A stretch of DNA of 64,000 nt from Candidatus Mycolicibacterium alkanivorans (GCF_022760805.1 NZ_JAIVFL010000001.1:3968001-4032000), one strand, 5' to 3'; shown: positions 10,991 to 23,916, numbered from the stretch's first letter. Notes: generated by a model not told the origin, from the sequence alone. Numbers and translations are program-made.

Positions 10991-11503
10991 TCAGAAGTCG
11001 CCAGCGTGGTGGCGCAGGGTCTCGATGGAGGACACCAGCGCGCTCGCTTCGGCCGCCGACATCCCGACGTCGGCGAACACCTGCTCGTTGAGCGTCGCCG
11101 TGGCGTCCTCCACCGTCGAGCGGCCCAGCTCGGTGATCTGCACCAGCGTGGTGCGGCCATCGGTCGGATGTGGCACCCGGTGCACCAGCCCGTCGGCCTC
11201 CAGCCGGCGGATCGCGTGGGTGACGCTGGTGACGTGCACCTGCAGCCGGTCGGAGGCCTTGGTGATCGGCAGTGCACCGGTCCGGCTGAACGCCAGCAGC
11301 CGCAGCAGCTCGAAGCGGGAAAAGCTCAGGTCGTAGGGGCGTAGCGCGTTCTCCACCCGGGCCAGCAGGATCTGATGGGCCCGCATCACCGAGGTGACCG
11401 CGACCATGCCCTCGGCGACGTCACCCCACCCGGCGCGCTCCCAGTTGGTACGCGCCGCCGCGATGGGATCCGGTTTGTCCGGTGAGACCGAGTCGGGCGG
11501 CAT
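10991..11503 (-). CDS. MarR family transcriptional regulator, Rv0737-like
   Basis: A 170-residue winged-helix repressor. The HTH spans about residues 60-110 (RFELLRLLAFSRTGALPITK, then VTSVTHAIRRLEADGLVHRV) with the wing PHPTDGRTTLVQITELG. I chose the ATG at 11503 (MPPDSVS); an upstream start would overlap rslA by about 25 bases. It lies at the distal end of the secY-adk-map-sigL-rslA run, matching Rv0737 in M. tuberculosis. Target and ligand unknown; the nearby mmsA palindrome is one possible site, by inference only. Confidence 0.85.
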   Translation of the reverse strand: MPPDSVSPDKPDPIAAARTNWERAGWGDVAEGMVAVTSVMRAHQILLARVENALRPYDLSFSRFELLRLLAFSRTGALPITKASDRLQVHVTSVTHAIRRLEADGLVHRVPHPTDGRTTLVQITELGRSTVEDATATLNEQVFADVGMSAAEASALVSSIETLRHHAGDF

Positions 11504-11531
11504 CCGCCCATATTGCCCTACCGCGGCCGGC

Positions 11532-12251
11532 TTACAGGCGGCGCTGAAGCAGGACATCCCCGGTGTCGACGGACACCACCTGCACCGCGGCGATCTCGTC
11601 GAGCGGCATCGACGTACTGCCCGACGGCGAAGCCGTCGCCCCCGCGCGGGCCGTCCACGTCGCCAGCAGAACCCGGCCGCCGTCGCGGCCGACGGCGTAC
11701 ATCGCCAGCTCGTCCCCGCTCTCCTCGCCCTCGCCCCAGCCCGGCTCCTCCCCGTAGGTGCACGTCATCTCGACCTGCGTCCCCCAGCCCTGGCCGGTCA
11801 CCACCACCGTCGCCTCGAAGGACGACGGAGTCACCGGCGTCATGGACAGCGGAGCCGAGGCCGACGTACCGGGCAGCTGCAGCGGCGTGAGTCCGAACTG
11901 CGCCGGGTTGGTCGCCAGCAGGGCCGCGACCGCCAGGACCGCCGCGGCTGCCGCCGATACCGTCCAGGTGATCCACCGGGAGCGCCGCCGCTGCCGCTGC
12001 ACGGTGTGCAGGATCTCGTCGAGCAGCTCCGGGCGCATCGGCGGCGGTTCGAGCCCGCGGTCGTCAATGGAGGCCACCTCGTCGGGCGACAGCATCGCCA
12101 GCATCGCAGGCATCCCGCTGAGCTCGCCGACCGCCGAGCGGCACGATGGGCAGACGTTCAGGTGGGCCTCGTACTCCCGGCGGTCGTTGCTGGACAGCGA
12201 TCCCAGGACGTAGGCAGCGTCCCAGGGCGCATAGGTGTCGGTCTCGGTCAT
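11532..12251 (-). CDS. rslA: Anti-sigma-L factor with zinc-binding anti-sigma domain
   Basis: RslA (239 residues) holds SigL inactive at the membrane and releases it on oxidation. The cytoplasmic ZAS motif is H30-x3-C34-x2-C37. One transmembrane helix follows at about 93-113 (ITWTVSAAAAAVLAVAALLA), with an extracytoplasmic domain after it. The ATG at 12251 overlaps the sigL stop by 4 bases, the classic coupled sigma/anti-sigma arrangement. Confidence 0.93.
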   Translation of the reverse strand: MTETDTYAPWDAAYVLGSLSSNDRREYEAHLNVCPSCRSAVGELSGMPAMLAMLSPDEVASIDDRGLEPPPMRPELLDEILHTVQRQRRRSRWITWTVSAAAAAVLAVAALLATNPAQFGLTPLQLPGTSASAPLSMTPVTPSSFEATVVVTGQGWGTQVEMTCTYGEEPGWGEGEESGDELAMYAVGRDGGRVLLATWTARAGATASPSGSTSMPLDEIAAVQVVSVDTGDVLLQRRL

Positions 12252-12763
12252 CGAGTCACCCCCATCTCCTGCAGTGTCAGCCGCAAGGCGCGCACCGCGT
12301 AGTGCAGCCGGGACTTCACCGTGCCCTCGGCGATCTGCAGATCGGCGGCGATCTGGGTGGTGGTCCAGCCCAGATAGTAGGAGCGACGGATCACCGCACG
12401 GTGGTCGGCGGACAGCTGGGCCAGCGCGTCGCCGAGCAGCAGCCGGTCCAGGGCGACGTTGACCTCGTCCGGACCCGGGCGGTCCGGCGCGCCGGGGGCG
12501 TCCAGCGAGTCGCTCTCCTTGCGGAACCGCGCGCTGCGGCGTTCGTCGATGATCATGTTGCGGGCCACGGTGAACAGCCACGCCCGCGCCGAGCGTTCGG
12601 CGTCGTCGGTGACCTCGGGGTGCTGCCAGGCCCGCAGCAGCGTTTCCTGCACCACGTCCTCGGCGCGAGCCGGGTCACCGGTGAGGCGCACGGCGTAGCG
12701 CCACAGCGCAGCCGCGTGGTCGCGGTAGAGCACCCGCATCAACGCGGCCTCCGGATCGTCCAT
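12248..12763 (-). CDS. sigL: ECF RNA polymerase sigma factor SigL
   Basis: A 171-residue ECF sigma factor. Sigma region 2 is at about residues 10-80 (YRDHAAALWRYAVRLTGD, RAWLFTVARNMIIDERR) and region 4 at about 110-165 (LSADHRAVIRRSYYLGWTTT, IAEGTVKSRLHYAVRALR). In M. tuberculosis SigL controls cell-envelope and redox-related genes including its own operon. It lies 64 bases downstream of map and is translationally coupled to rslA. Confidence 0.94.
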   Translation of the reverse strand: MDDPEAALMRVLYRDHAAALWRYAVRLTGDPARAEDVVQETLLRAWQHPEVTDDAERSARAWLFTVARNMIIDERRSARFRKESDSLDAPGAPDRPGPDEVNVALDRLLLGDALAQLSADHRAVIRRSYYLGWTTTQIAADLQIAEGTVKSRLHYAVRALRLTLQEMGVTR

Positions 12764-12827
12764 CTCCCACCTCCGGCGAAGACACGTAACCGGCGACGGT
12801 CTGGTTCAAGAGCGCGCGCGGACGAGG

Positions 12828-13625
12828 TCAGAGCGTGAGAATGCGCGGGCCGTCCTCGGTGACCGCGACCGTGTGCTCCCAGTGCGCGGCCCGCGAGCCG
12901 TCGGAGGTCACGACGGTCCACTCGTCGGCGAGGATCCGGGTCTTGGTGGTGCCAAGCGTCAGCATGGGCTCGATGGCCAGCACCGAACCGGCCACCAGGA
13001 AGGGGCCGCGGCCGGGCTGGCCCTCGTTGGGCAGGAACGGGTCCATGTGCATCTGCCTGCCGATGCCGTGTCCGCCGTACCCGGCGACGATGCCGAAGCG
13101 GCGGCCATGGGTGCGCTCGGCGGCGCGGACGCCTTGTTCGATCGCGTGCGAGACGTCGGTGAGGCGGTTGCCGGGGATCATCGCGGCGATACCGGCCTCC
13201 ATCGACTGCTTGGTGGCCGCCGAGAGTGCCTCGTCCATCGGGATCAGCGAGCCGATGCCGAAGGTGACCGCGGCATCGCCGTGCCAGCCGTCGATGATCG
13301 CTCCGCAGTCGACGGACACCAGGTCCCCGGGCGCCAGCTTCTCGTCGGCCGAGGGAATGCCGTGCACCACACGGTCGTTGACCGACGAGCAGATGCTGGC
13401 CGGATAGCCGTGGTAGCCGAGGAAGGACGGGACTCCACCCGCCTCGCGGATGACGGTCTCGGCGGCGTCGTCGAAGTCCTTGGTGGACACCCCCGCAACG
13501 GCGGCCGCGCGGACCGTTCGCAGCGCTGCGGCCACCACTGCACCGGCAGCGGCCATCGCATCGAGCTCACCCGGGGTGCGGGCGGGCACGGTTTTGCGGC
13601 TGCGAAGACGGGGCAGCGAGACCAC
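12828..13625 (-). CDS. map: Methionine aminopeptidase, type I
   Basis: Removes the N-terminal methionine from nascent proteins. The 265-residue pita-bread fold has the five metal ligands in context: [20 protein letters not shown] (two Asp), [12 protein letters not shown] (His), AIEPMLTLG (Glu) and [14 protein letters not shown] (Glu). The start is a GTG at 13625, 6 bases after the adk stop. It corresponds to mapA of M. tuberculosis. Confidence 0.95.
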   Translation of the reverse strand: MVSLPRLRSRKTVPARTPGELDAMAAAGAVVAAALRTVRAAAVAGVSTKDFDDAAETVIREAGGVPSFLGYHGYPASICSSVNDRVVHGIPSADEKLAPGDLVSVDCGAIIDGWHGDAAVTFGIGSLIPMDEALSAATKQSMEAGIAAMIPGNRLTDVSHAIEQGVRAAERTHGRRFGIVAGYGGHGIGRQMHMDPFLPNEGQPGRGPFLVAGSVLAIEPMLTLGTTKTRILADEWTVVTSDGSRAAHWEHTVAVTEDGPRILTL

Positions 13626-13631
13626 GGGCGC

Positions 13632-14177
13632 TCAGCGGCCGAGTGCGCGCAACGCCCGGGCGAACACCTCGTCAAGACTGCCGACGGCGTCGACCGTCTT
13701 GAGTTCGCCGCTGTAGTAGTCCAGCAGCGGGGCGGTCTCGTCGCGGTAGACCTTCATCCGGTTGCGGATGACCTCTTCGGTGTCGTCGGCGCGGCCGCGG
13801 CCCTTGAGCCGCTCGACCAGCTCGTCCTCGGGCACCCGGAACTCCAGGACAGCGTCGAGCTTGAGGTCCCGGCGGGCCAGCATCTGCTCGAGCGCTTCGG
13901 CCTGCTCGACCGAGCGAGGGAAGCCGTCGAGGATGAACCCGCCCGCGACGTCGGCGTCGCCCAGCCGGTCGTCGACCAGGGCGTTGGTCAGGGTGGCCGG
14001 AACCAGGTCGCCGGCGTCGAGGTACTTCTGGGCCTCCCGGCCGAGCTCGGTGCCGGTGCTGATGTTGTGTCGGAACAGATCGCCGGTGGAGATCTGCGGG
14101 ATTCCCAGCTTGTCCGCCAGCTTGACTGCCTGTGTTCCCTTGCCCGCGCCGGGCGGTCCAAGCAAAACGATTCTCAC
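13632..14177 (-). CDS. adk: Adenylate kinase
   Basis: Catalyses ATP + AMP to 2 ADP. The 181-residue protein has the P-loop [10 protein letters not shown] (7-16), the NMP-binding segment [11 protein letters not shown], the signature [10 protein letters not shown] and a short LID without zinc ligands, as in the short actinobacterial form. It overlaps the secY stop by 4 bases (ATGA), so translation is coupled. Confidence 0.97.
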   Translation of the reverse strand: MRIVLLGPPGAGKGTQAVKLADKLGIPQISTGDLFRHNISTGTELGREAQKYLDAGDLVPATLTNALVDDRLGDADVAGGFILDGFPRSVEQAEALEQMLARRDLKLDAVLEFRVPEDELVERLKGRGRADDTEEVIRNRMKVYRDETAPLLDYYSGELKTVDAVGSLDEVFARALRALGR

Positions 14178-15499
14178 TTGAGGAACCCTTCGTAGTTGCG
14201 CTGCATCAGCTGGCTCTCAATCTGTTTGACGGTATCCAAGCCGACGCCGATCATGATCAGAACCGCCGTACCGCCGAAGGGCAGGTTCTGGACGCCGCCG
14301 CTGTTGCCGATCTGCAGGAACATGTTCGGCAGAACGGCGATCACACCCAGGTAGATCGAGCCCGGAAGGGTGATCCTGCTCAGCACGTAGCGCAGGTAGT
14401 CCGCGGTGGGCTTACCCGGCCGGATGCCTGGGATGAAGCCACCGAACTTCTTCATCTCGTCGGCGCGTTCATCTGGGTTGAACGTGATCGAGACATAGAA
14501 GTAGGTGAAGAAGATGATCAGGGCGAAGTAGAGGCCGATGTAGACCGGATCCGCCGGGTTGGTCAGGTAGTTCGCGACGAAGCGGTCCCACCAGTTGTTG
14601 CTCGGCGTCTTGCGGCCGCTCTGGATCAGCTGGGTGACCAGTTGCGGGACGTAGATCAGTGACGACGCGAAGATCACCGGGATGACGCCGGCCTGGTTGA
14701 CCTTCAGCGGCAGGTAGGTCGACGTGCCGCCGTACATCTTGCGGCCCACCATCCGCTTGGCGTACTGCACGGGGATCCGGCGTTGGCCCTGCTCGACGAA
14801 CACGACGCCAACGATGATGAGCAGCGCAGCGGCGCAGACGGCGGCGAAGACCAGGCCGCCGCGGCTGTCCAGGATGCTCTTGCCCTCAGCCGGGATGCGC
14901 GCGGCGATGCCGGCGAAGATCAGCAGCGACATGCCGTTGCCGATGCCGCGTTCGGTGACCAGTTCGCCCATCCACATGACCAGGGCCGCGCCTGCGGTCA
15001 TCACCAGCACGATGATCACCAGGGCGAAAATGCTCTGGTCGGCGATGATGTCCAGGGTGCAGCCCTGCAGCAGTCCGCCGTTGGCGGCCAGCGCCACGAT
15101 GCTGGTGGCCTGCAGGATGGCCAGCGCGATCGCCAGGTAACGCGTGTACTGCGTCATCTTGGCCTGACCGGCCTGCCCCTCCTTGCGCAGTTCCTCGAAG
15201 CGGGGAATCACCACGCCGAGCAGCTGAACGATGATGCTCGCGGTGATGTAGGGCATGACGCCCACCGCGAACACCGTCAGCTGCAGCAGCGCACCGCCGG
15301 AGAATAGGTTGATCAGCGAGTAGACCTGTGCGGCGCTACCACCGCTCACCTGCTCGATGCACTGGTGGACGTTCTTGTAGTTGACCCCTGGGGACGGCAG
15401 TGTGGCGCCGACCCGATAGAGGATGACGATGCCCAGCGTGAACAGAATCTTTCGCCTCAGGTCGACCGTCCTGAGTGAAGAGATGAAAGCCGAGAGCAC
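14174..15499 (-). CDS. secY: Preprotein translocase subunit SecY
   Basis: SecY is the channel of the Sec translocon (441 residues, the same length I recall for M. tuberculosis, ten transmembrane helices). Diagnostic stretches are [40 protein letters not shown] and the cytoplasmic loop [20 protein letters not shown] chose the GTG at 15499 (VLSAFISSL) because it has a strong AGGAGGA site just upstream; more upstream in-frame starts lack one. In this genome it is separated from rplO by sppA and the split methyltransferase gene. Confidence 0.97.
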   Translation of the reverse strand: MLSAFISSLRTVDLRRKILFTLGIVILYRVGATLPSPGVNYKNVHQCIEQVSGGSAAQVYSLINLFSGGALLQLTVFAVGVMPYITASIIVQLLGVVIPRFEELRKEGQAGQAKMTQYTRYLAIALAILQATSIVALAANGGLLQGCTLDIIADQSIFALVIIVLVMTAGAALVMWMGELVTERGIGNGMSLLIFAGIAARIPAEGKSILDSRGGLVFAAVCAAALLIIVGVVFVEQGQRRIPVQYAKRMVGRKMYGGTSTYLPLKVNQAGVIPVIFASSLIYVPQLVTQLIQSGRKTPSNNWWDRFVANYLTNPADPVYIGLYFALIIFFTYFYVSITFNPDERADEMKKFGGFIPGIRPGKPTADYLRYVLSRITLPGSIYLGVIAVLPNMFLQIGNSGGVQNLPFGGTAVLIMIGVGLDTVKQIESQLMQRNYEGFLK

Positions 15500-15771
15500 T
15501 CTTCCTCCTGGGCAGCCGGACGAAGGTGTCACAGCGTGCCATTGGGGCTGGCCTGGCCAGCGTTTGGGTAATCCTGCCTCGCGCCGATCGCCACCAGCCG
15601 TCAGCCGGCAGCATCGCTCGCTCAAACAGTCTACGAGAGTAACAGTTGGCCCTGGCAGGTCGGGAATCCACGCGAGACCATAGCCGCCCCGTCGCATCGG
15701 CGGCGTACAATCGCCGATAGCTCGTTATATTGGCTAATAATCGGTGGGGTGGCTTTCGGAGGGCCTGACGA

Positions 15772-16589
15772 ATGACGCGTACCGACAACGACACCTGGGA
15801 CCTCGCGTCCAGCGTGGGGGCGACCGCGACCATGGTGGCGACCGGTCGCGCGATGGCGACCAAGGATCCGCGGCACCTCATCGACGATCCGTTCGCCGAG
15901 CCGCTGGTGCGAGCGGTCGGCATCGATTTCTTCGTCGCGATGATCGACAGCAAGGTCGACGCCTCCCCGTTCGGTGACGACGCACCCGAGCGGGTGGAGG
16001 CCATGATCAACGGAATGGCCTTGCGCACCAAGTTCTTCGACGAGTACTTCGTGCGCGTCACCGAAGGCGGAATCCGGCAGGCGGTGATCCTGGCGTCCGG
16101 CCTGGATTCGCGCGCCTACCGGTTGCCGTGGCCGTCGGGCACCGTGGTCTACGAAATCGACCAGCCGAAGGTCATCGAGTTCAAGACCGCGGTACTGGCC
16201 GATCTCGGCGCCCAGCCGACCGCGCAACGACGCACCGTCGGCATCGACCTGCGCGAGGACTGGCCGTCCGCGCTGAAAGCCACGGGCTTCGACCCGACCG
16301 CCCCGACCGCATGGCTGGCCGAGGGTCTGCTGATCTACTTGCCGCCCCATGCGCAGGACCGACTGTTCGACACCATCACCGCGCTGTCTGCGCCGGGCAG
16401 CGCCGTGGCCACCGAATACGTGCCCGGCATCGTGGATTTCGACGCGGCCAAGGCCAGGGAGATGGCGTCCAACCTGCGCGACCGCGGACTGGACCTGGAC
16501 ATGCCGTCCCTGGTCTACGCCGGGCCGCGCAGCCACGTCATGGACTACCTGACCGCAAAGGGCTGGGTGGTCTCCGGTGTGCCCGGCCC
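15772..16589 (+). pseudogene. SAM-dependent methyltransferase (Leucine carboxyl methyltransferase-like), 5' part, disrupted
   Basis: First 272 codons of a mycobacterial class-I SAM methyltransferase (PF04072/TIGR00027 type). It begins [20 protein letters not shown], with the SAM-binding [13 protein letters not shown] and [10 protein letters not shown] motifs. At 16589 an insertion sequence enters; the frame then runs 20 codons into the element and stops at 16650. Joining 15772-16589 to 19167-19263 gives 915 bases, an uninterrupted 304-codon frame. The element removed only the last 32 residues, so residual function is possible but unlikely. Confidence 0.9.
16585..16589. repeat. Target-site duplication of the insertion sequence, left copy
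   Basis: GGCCC is repeated at 19162-19166 directly outside the terminal repeats. Removing the element plus one copy restores the methyltransferase reading frame, which confirms the 5-bp duplication. Confidence 0.85.
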
Positions 16590-16607
16590 CAGGACTCCGG
16601 ACATGGC

Positions 16608-19016
<2,409 letters not shown>

Positions 19017-19041
19017 CGTCCACCACCCCCCGTAATCGCGC

Positions 19042-19055
19042 GAAATAGCTATTTC
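19042..19055. promoter_or_regulatory. Perfect 14-bp palindrome in the transposase upstream region
   Basis: GAAATAGCTATTTC is fully self-complementary and lies 26 bases upstream of the transposase ATG, in an AT-rich patch unlike the surrounding sequence. A TATGAT hexamer (minus strand, 19069-19064) could be the -10. Likely an operator for transposase self-control. Confidence 0.45.
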
Positions 19056-19161
19056 TATTATTAATCATAGAAGCCAAAGTCGTGCGCCGACACACCGAGA
19101 AATCCGCAGATCAGAGCACTAAATTACCGACCGGAACACAGGCCCTATGTCAGGAGTCCTG

Positions 19162-19263
19162 GGCCCAGAGTTGTTCCGGCGCAACGGCCTTCCCGTGCCT
19201 GATCGGCAGGGCTACGACCCGCTGGGTGAGATCGTCTACGTCAGCGCCGCGTTGGACTCCTGA
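19162..19263 (+). pseudogene. SAM-dependent methyltransferase, 3' part (C-terminus cut off by the insertion sequence)
   Basis: After the second GGCCC copy the frame resumes as ELFRRNGLPVPDRQGYDPLG then EIVYVSAALDS and a TGA at 19261. ELF...GLPVP...DPLGEIVY is the usual C-terminus of this mycobacterial methyltransferase family. It has no start of its own. Confidence 0.9.
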
Positions 19264-19293
19264 CCTCACCGGACCCGGTGCCCACACGCGGCC

Positions 19294-21117
19294 TCAGAAG
19301 CGGCTGTCGCCCCACCACAGGACGCTGGTTCCGGTGATCGCACGCTCACCGTGGTCGATCGCTCCCCTGATCGACTGGCCGACGAGCAATGCCACCGCTT
19401 CGGGTAGTGACGCCGCAGCGGGCTGCGATGACGCCCTGGGACGCAGGAAGTCCCGCAGCGACGAGCCGGGCAGGCTGACCAGTTCGACCTCGGCATCCGG
19501 ATCCAGGCCGGCAAGGGCCTTCGCGCGGTCCACGGCCGCGCGAAAGCCGCCGAGCTCGTCGACCAGACCGTGCGCGTGCGCGTCGGCACCGGTCCACACC
19601 CGCCCGCGCGCCACCGCGTCGACCGCCTCGACGGACATCGAGCGCGCTTCGGCGACCCGGTGCACGAAATCGGTGTAGAACAGGTCGGCCTCGGCTTCCA
19701 CCATGGCCTGCTGCTCTTCGGTGAACGGCGCGTTGGCCGACCATGCATCCGCATTGTCGTTGGTGCGCACCGAATCCGAGCCGACCCCGAGGCGCTCCTT
19801 GAGTTCGCGCGCGATCAGCTTGCCGGTCACCACCCCGATGGAGCCGGTGATGGTTGCCGGGTTGGCGACGATGGCGTCGGCCCCCATCGACACGTAGTAG
19901 CCGCCCGAGGCGGCCACCGCACCCATCGACGCCACCACCGGTTTGCCCTTGTGCCGGAGCCGGGCCACTTCGCGCCAGATCGTCTCCGAGCCCGTCACCG
20001 AGCCGCCCGGACTGTCGACGCGCAGCACCACCGCCGCGATGTCGTCGGCCGCGCCGGCCCGGCGCAGCGCGGCGGCGATGGTGTCCCCGCCCGCGCTGGA
20101 CCGCCCGAACGGCGAAAGCTGGGGCCCACCGCGGCCGCTCACGATCGGGCCGGCGACGGTGACCACCGCGATCGCCGGCTTCTTGCGGCCCGGGAGCGAC
20201 GGCATCGGCACCGGCGGCCCGCTCTTACGGATCTGGGCGTAGCGGGACAGATACAGCCGCGGCGGGGCGTTGTCGCCGGAGTCGGCATCACCGTTCTCCG
20301 GTGAAACACCTTCCACACCAACGAGTTCGGCGATGCGGCTGTAGGCTTCGTCGCGAAAGCCGATGCGATCGACCAGGTGTCCGGTCACCGCGTCGTCGCG
20401 CAGCAGCGGTGCGCGGTTGGCCAACTCGTCGACAGCGGACACCTCGATGCCGCGCGACTCGGCGATGGCCTGCCACACCTGGGCGTGCAGGCTTTCGATG
20501 AGCCGTGAGTCAGCTTCCCGGTGCGCCTCGGTGTAGTGGTCCTGGGTGAACAGGTTCGCCGCCGATTTGTACTCGCCGCGGGCGACGAACTGCGCTTGGA
20601 TCCCGGCCTTGTCCAGCGCGTCGCGCAGGAACAGCGCGTTGGTGGCGAAGCCGACCAGCCCGACGGTTCCCGACGGCTGCATCCACACCTCGCCGAACGC
20701 CGAGGCCAGGTAGTACGACAGCGTGCCCGGGTAGGTCTCGGCCCACACCAGCGACGGCTTCCGTTCGGTGAATGCCGCGATCGCTTCGCGAAGTTCCTGC
20801 ACTGGGGCGGCCGGCGCGGCCGAAACCTGCACCCTGGCAATCAATCCCGCGACACGATCGTCCTCGGTGGCGCGGTGGATGGCGGCGACGGCATCGCGAA
20901 GCAGCAGTGGCCGCCCGCCCCCGGTGATGAAGGTCAGCGGGTCGAACCCCGCCGTCTCCGGAGGAACGGACTGCACGTCGAACTCGAGGACGACGCCGGC
21001 GGGCACCCCGTGGTGGCGGGCAGTGTCGAGGCGGCGCAACGCATCGCGAACGTCGTCGGGACCCGGAATTCCGGGCAGAAAGGCGAACATGCCTTCGAGG
21101 CTACCGTGGGCCAACAT
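19294..21117 (-). CDS. sppA: Signal peptide peptidase SppA, long form
   Basis: A serine protease thought to degrade cleaved signal peptides at the membrane. At 607 residues it has two tandem SppA/ClpP-fold halves like the E. coli 67-kDa enzyme. The catalytic dyad is visible: Lys184 in RGEYKSAANLF (N-terminal half) and Ser404 in GAVAASGGYYVSMGAD (C-terminal half). The ATG at 21117 has AAAGGGG just upstream; M10 is an alternative start. It follows rplO in the same direction behind a terminator, the order seen in M. tuberculosis. Confidence 0.94.
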   Translation of the reverse strand: MLAHGSLEGMFAFLPGIPGPDDVRDALRRLDTARHHGVPAGVVLEFDVQSVPPETAGFDPLTFITGGGRPLLLRDAVAAIHRATEDDRVAGLIARVQVSAAPAAPVQELREAIAAFTERKPSLVWAETYPGTLSYYLASAFGEVWMQPSGTVGLVGFATNALFLRDALDKAGIQAQFVARGEYKSAANLFTQDHYTEAHREADSRLIESLHAQVWQAIAESRGIEVSAVDELANRAPLLRDDAVTGHLVDRIGFRDEAYSRIAELVGVEGVSPENGDADSGDNAPPRLYLSRYAQIRKSGPPVPMPSLPGRKKPAIAVVTVAGPIVSGRGGPQLSPFGRSSAGGDTIAAALRRAGAADDIAAVVLRVDSPGGSVTGSETIWREVARLRHKGKPVVASMGAVAASGGYYVSMGADAIVANPATITGSIGVVTGKLIARELKERLGVGSDSVRTNDNADAWSANAPFTEEQQAMVEAEADLFYTDFVHRVAEARSMSVEAVDAVARGRVWTGADAHAHGLVDELGGFRAAVDRAKALAGLDPDAEVELVSLPGSSLRDFLRPRASSQPAAASLPEAVALLVGQSIRGAIDHGERAITGTSVLWWGDSRF

Positions 21118-21144
21118 CGTCCCCTTTCCAGCGACCAGGCATAC

Positions 21145-21177
21145 GAAAACGCCCCCGCCGTCCGGCGAGGGCGTTTC
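21145..21177 (-). terminator. Intrinsic terminator after rplO (spc operon)
   Basis: On the minus strand GAAACGCCCTCGCC pairs with GGCGGGGGCGTTTTC around a 4-base loop, one base out of register, ending TTTTCG. It lies between the rplO stop (21190) and the sppA start (21117). Confidence 0.75.
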
Positions 21178-21189
21178 ACGGCGTCCGAT

Positions 21190-21633
21190 CTAGAGTTCGG
21201 TGACCGAACCGCCTGCGGCGGTGATCGCCTCGCGGGCGCTGCCGCTGAACTTGTGCGCGGTCACGTCAGCCTTAGCGGTCAGCTTGCCGTCGCCGAGGAC
21301 CTTGACGAGCACGTTCTTGCGAACCAGGCCGCGGGCGACCAGCTCATCGATGCCGATGGTGCCCCCCTCGGGGAAGGCCCGGCTGATGTCGCCGACGTTC
21401 ACGACGGCGTACTCGGTGCGGAACCGATTCTTGAAGCCCTTGAGCTTCGGCAGCCGCATGTGGATCGGCATTTGGCCACCCTCGAAGCCCACCGGCACGT
21501 TCTTGCGGGCACCGGTGCCCTTGGTGCCGCGGCCGGCGGTCTTGCCCTTCGAGCCCTCGCCGCGACCCACGCGGGTCTTGGCGGTCTTGGAGCCGGGGGC
21601 CGGCTTCAGGTCGTGCAGTTTGATGACGCTCAT
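21190..21633 (-). CDS. rplO: 50S ribosomal protein L15
   Basis: L15 (147 residues) is a late-assembling 23S rRNA binder. It opens with [20 protein letters not shown] and has [20 protein letters not shown] and [15 protein letters not shown]. Its ATG overlaps the rpmD stop by 4 bases. It is the last gene of the spc block before a terminator. Confidence 0.98.
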   Translation of the reverse strand: MSVIKLHDLKPAPGSKTAKTRVGRGEGSKGKTAGRGTKGTGARKNVPVGFEGGQMPIHMRLPKLKGFKNRFRTEYAVVNVGDISRAFPEGGTIGIDELVARGLVRKNVLVKVLGDGKLTAKADVTAHKFSGSAREAITAAGGSVTEL

Positions 21634-21812
21634 TTGACTTCCTCAACCTCGACGAGGTGGTGGACGACCTTGATCAGTCCACGGGTCTGCGGGTTGTCCT
21701 CGCGGACCACCGACTGACGGATCTTCTTCAGGCCCAGCGACCGCAGGCTCTCACGCTGGTTCCAGCGCGTGCCGACGGTGCCTCGCACCTGGGTGATCTT
21801 CAGCTCTGCCAT
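21630..21812 (-). CDS. rpmD: 50S ribosomal protein L30
   Basis: A 60-residue L30 with the conserved [20 protein letters not shown] and [20 protein letters not shown]. It sits between rpsE and rplO, 2 bases after the rpsE stop, in the conserved spc order. Confidence 0.97.
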   Translation of the reverse strand: MAELKITQVRGTVGTRWNQRESLRSLGLKKIRQSVVREDNPQTRGLIKVVHHLVEVEEVK

Positions 21813-21814
21813 GG

Positions 21815-22528
21815 TTATGCGCTTCCCTCACGCGCTGCCGCAGCGGCGAGCGCTTCGCTTTCCCGACGTGCGCGCAGCATGCCGGCCGGCGCGACGTCTT
21901 CGATCGGCAGCCCGCGGCGGGCGGCCACCTCTTCGGGACGCTGCAGCAGCTTGAGCGCGGTCACGGTGGCGTGCACCACGTTGATCGCGTTGTCGCTGCC
22001 CAGCGACTTGGCCAGGACGTCATGCACGCCAGCGCATTCGAGCACGGCACGGCAGGCGCCGCCGGCGATCACACCGGTACCTGGGCTGGCCGGACGCAGC
22101 ATGACCACACCGGCGGCGGCCTCGCCCTGAACCGGATGGGTGATGGTGCCGCCGATCAGCGGGACGCGGAAGAAGTTCTTGCGGGCTTCCTCGACACCCT
22201 TGGCAATCGCGGCGGGCACCTCCTTGGCCTTGCCATAGCCGACGCCGACCAGGCCGTGGCCGTCACCGACGATGACCAGTGCGGTGAAGCTGAACCGGCG
22301 ACCACCCTTGACGACCTTGGACACGCGGTTGATCGTGACAACCCGCTCCAGGTAGTTGCTCTTCTCGGCGTTGTCGCGACCGCCACGGCCACCACGGTCG
22401 TCACGGCGACCACGGCCACCGCGATCGCCCCGGTCGTCACGCCCTCCGCGCTGCTCGTCGGTGCGGGTGCCAGCGCTGGGGCCGCCGGTGTTGGCGACCA
22501 CCGGGGCCTCCGAAGTCTGGTCCGCCAT
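21815..22528 (-). CDS. rpsE: 30S ribosomal protein S5
   Basis: S5 contributes to decoding accuracy and mRNA helicase function at the entry channel. The protein is 237 residues. It has an Arg/Asp/Gly-rich disordered N-terminal extension typical of actinobacteria, then the double-stranded-RNA-like domain [20 protein letters not shown] and [21 protein letters not shown] chose the second of two adjacent ATGs (22528, MADQTSEAP) because AAGGA sits 7 bases before it and the M. tuberculosis protein starts similarly. Confidence 0.97.
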   Translation of the reverse strand: MADQTSEAPVVANTGGPSAGTRTDEQRGGRDDRGDRGGRGRRDDRGGRGGRDNAEKSNYLERVVTINRVSKVVKGGRRFSFTALVIVGDGHGLVGVGYGKAKEVPAAIAKGVEEARKNFFRVPLIGGTITHPVQGEAAAGVVMLRPASPGTGVIAGGACRAVLECAGVHDVLAKSLGSDNAINVVHATVTALKLLQRPEEVAARRGLPIEDVAPAGMLRARRESEALAAAAAREGSA

Positions 22529-22556
22529 CATGCGGTCCTTCCGTTGTCCGTCTTCA

Positions 22557-22961
22557 TCAGAATTTGAGTCCGTTCTCGCGGGCAGCGTCGGCCAGCGCCG
22601 CGACGCGCCCGCCGTAGGTGTTGCCACCGCGGTCGAACACGACGGCCTCGATGCCGGCAGCCTTGGCGCGCTCGGCGATCAGCTGGCCGACCCGCACGCT
22701 GCGGGCCTTCTTGTCGCCCTCGACGGCGCGGACGTCGGCCTCGATGGACGAAGCCGCCGCCAGCGTGGTGCCGTTGTCGTCGTTGACCAGCTGCACGTGG
22801 ATGTGCCGCGAGGAGCGGTTGACCACGAGGCGGGGCCGCTCGGCGGTGCCGACGACCTTCTTGCGCAACCGGGTGTGCCGGCGCAGCCGGGAGACCCGGC
22901 GGGCGGCCGAGACGCTGGTGCCAACCGGCGTGTGGCCGGTGGCGGTCTGTGCTTGAGCCAT
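22557..22961 (-). CDS. rplR: 50S ribosomal protein L18
   Basis: L18 (134 residues) binds 5S rRNA with L5 and L25. Typical motifs are [40 protein letters not shown] and the C-terminal [20 protein letters not shown]. It starts 3 bases after the rplF stop. Confidence 0.98.
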   Translation of the reverse strand: MAQAQTATGHTPVGTSVSAARRVSRLRRHTRLRKKVVGTAERPRLVVNRSSRHIHVQLVNDDNGTTLAAASSIEADVRAVEGDKKARSVRVGQLIAERAKAAGIEAVVFDRGGNTYGGRVAALADAARENGLKF

Positions 22962-22964
22962 GGG

Positions 22965-23504
22965 TTACTTACCTGTCTTTCCGACCTTGCGGCGGATCTG
23001 CTCACCTTCGTAGCGCACGCCCTTGCCCTTGTACGGGTCCGGGCGGCGCAGCCGACGGATGTTCGCCGAGATCTGGCCGACCTTCTGCTTGTCGATACCG
23101 GAGATCGAGAACTTGGTGGGGGTCTCCACCGCGAAGGTGATTCCCTCGGGGGCCTCGATGACCACCGGATGGCTGTACCCGAGCGCGAACTCGAGGTTGT
23201 TGCCCTTGAGCTGCACGCGGTAGCCGACGCCGAAGATCTCCATCTTGGTGGTGTAACCCTCGGTCACTCCGGTCACCAGGTTGGACACCAGCGTCCGGGA
23301 CAGACCGTGCAGCGAGCGGCTACGCCGCTCGTCGTCCGGCCGGGTCACCACGATCGCGCCATCGTCGTTGCGCGACACCGTGATCGGCTCGGCGATCTCC
23401 AGCGCCAGCGCGCCCTTGGGGCCCTTGACCGACAGGTTCTGCCCGTCGATCGTGATGTCGACACCGGCGGGAACCGGTACCGGCTGCTTTCCAATACGTG
23501 ACAT
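22965..23504 (-). CDS. rplF: 50S ribosomal protein L6
   Basis: L6 (179 residues) supports the GTPase-associated region. It has two alpha/beta repeats and begins [20 protein letters not shown]. The C-terminal signature [20 protein letters not shown] is intact. It lies between rpsH and rplR with short gaps. Confidence 0.98.
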   Translation of the reverse strand: MSRIGKQPVPVPAGVDITIDGQNLSVKGPKGALALEIAEPITVSRNDDGAIVVTRPDDERRSRSLHGLSRTLVSNLVTGVTEGYTTKMEIFGVGYRVQLKGNNLEFALGYSHPVVIEAPEGITFAVETPTKFSISGIDKQKVGQISANIRRLRRPDPYKGKGVRYEGEQIRRKVGKTGK

Positions 23505-23517
23505 GTCTAGTTACCTC

Positions 23518-23916
23518 TCACCACACGTACGCGAGGACTTCGCCGCCCACGCCCTGTCGGGCTGCTTGGCGGTCGGTCAGCAGGCCCGAGGACGTGGAGA
23601 TGATGGCCACGCCCAGCCCGCCGAGCACCCGCGGCAGATTGGTGGATTTCGCGTAGACCCGCAGACCGGGCTTGGACACCCGGCGCAGACCGGCGAGGCT
23701 GCGCTCACGGTTGGGGCCGTACTTGAGCTTGACGACCAACGCCTTACCGACCCGGGCATCCTCGGTGCGGAAGTCGCTGATGTATCCCTCGCTCTTGAGG
23801 ATCTCGGCGATGTTGGCCTTGATCTTCGAGTGCGGCAGGGTCACCTCGTCGTGATACGCCGAATTGGCGTTGCGCAGACGTGTCAAGAAGTCTGCGATCG
23901 GGTCCGTCATAGTCAT
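23518..23916 (-). CDS. rpsH: 30S ribosomal protein S8
   Basis: S8 (132 residues) is a primary 16S rRNA binder and a translational repressor of the spc operon in E. coli. N-terminal [20 protein letters not shown] and C-terminal [20 protein letters not shown] with GGEVLAYVW are conserved. Two ATGs two codons apart (23916, 23910) are both possible. About 97 bases separate it from rpsN. Confidence 0.98.
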   Translation of the reverse strand: MTMTDPIADFLTRLRNANSAYHDEVTLPHSKIKANIAEILKSEGYISDFRTEDARVGKALVVKLKYGPNRERSLAGLRRVSKPGLRVYAKSTNLPRVLGGLGVAIISTSSGLLTDRQAARQGVGGEVLAYVW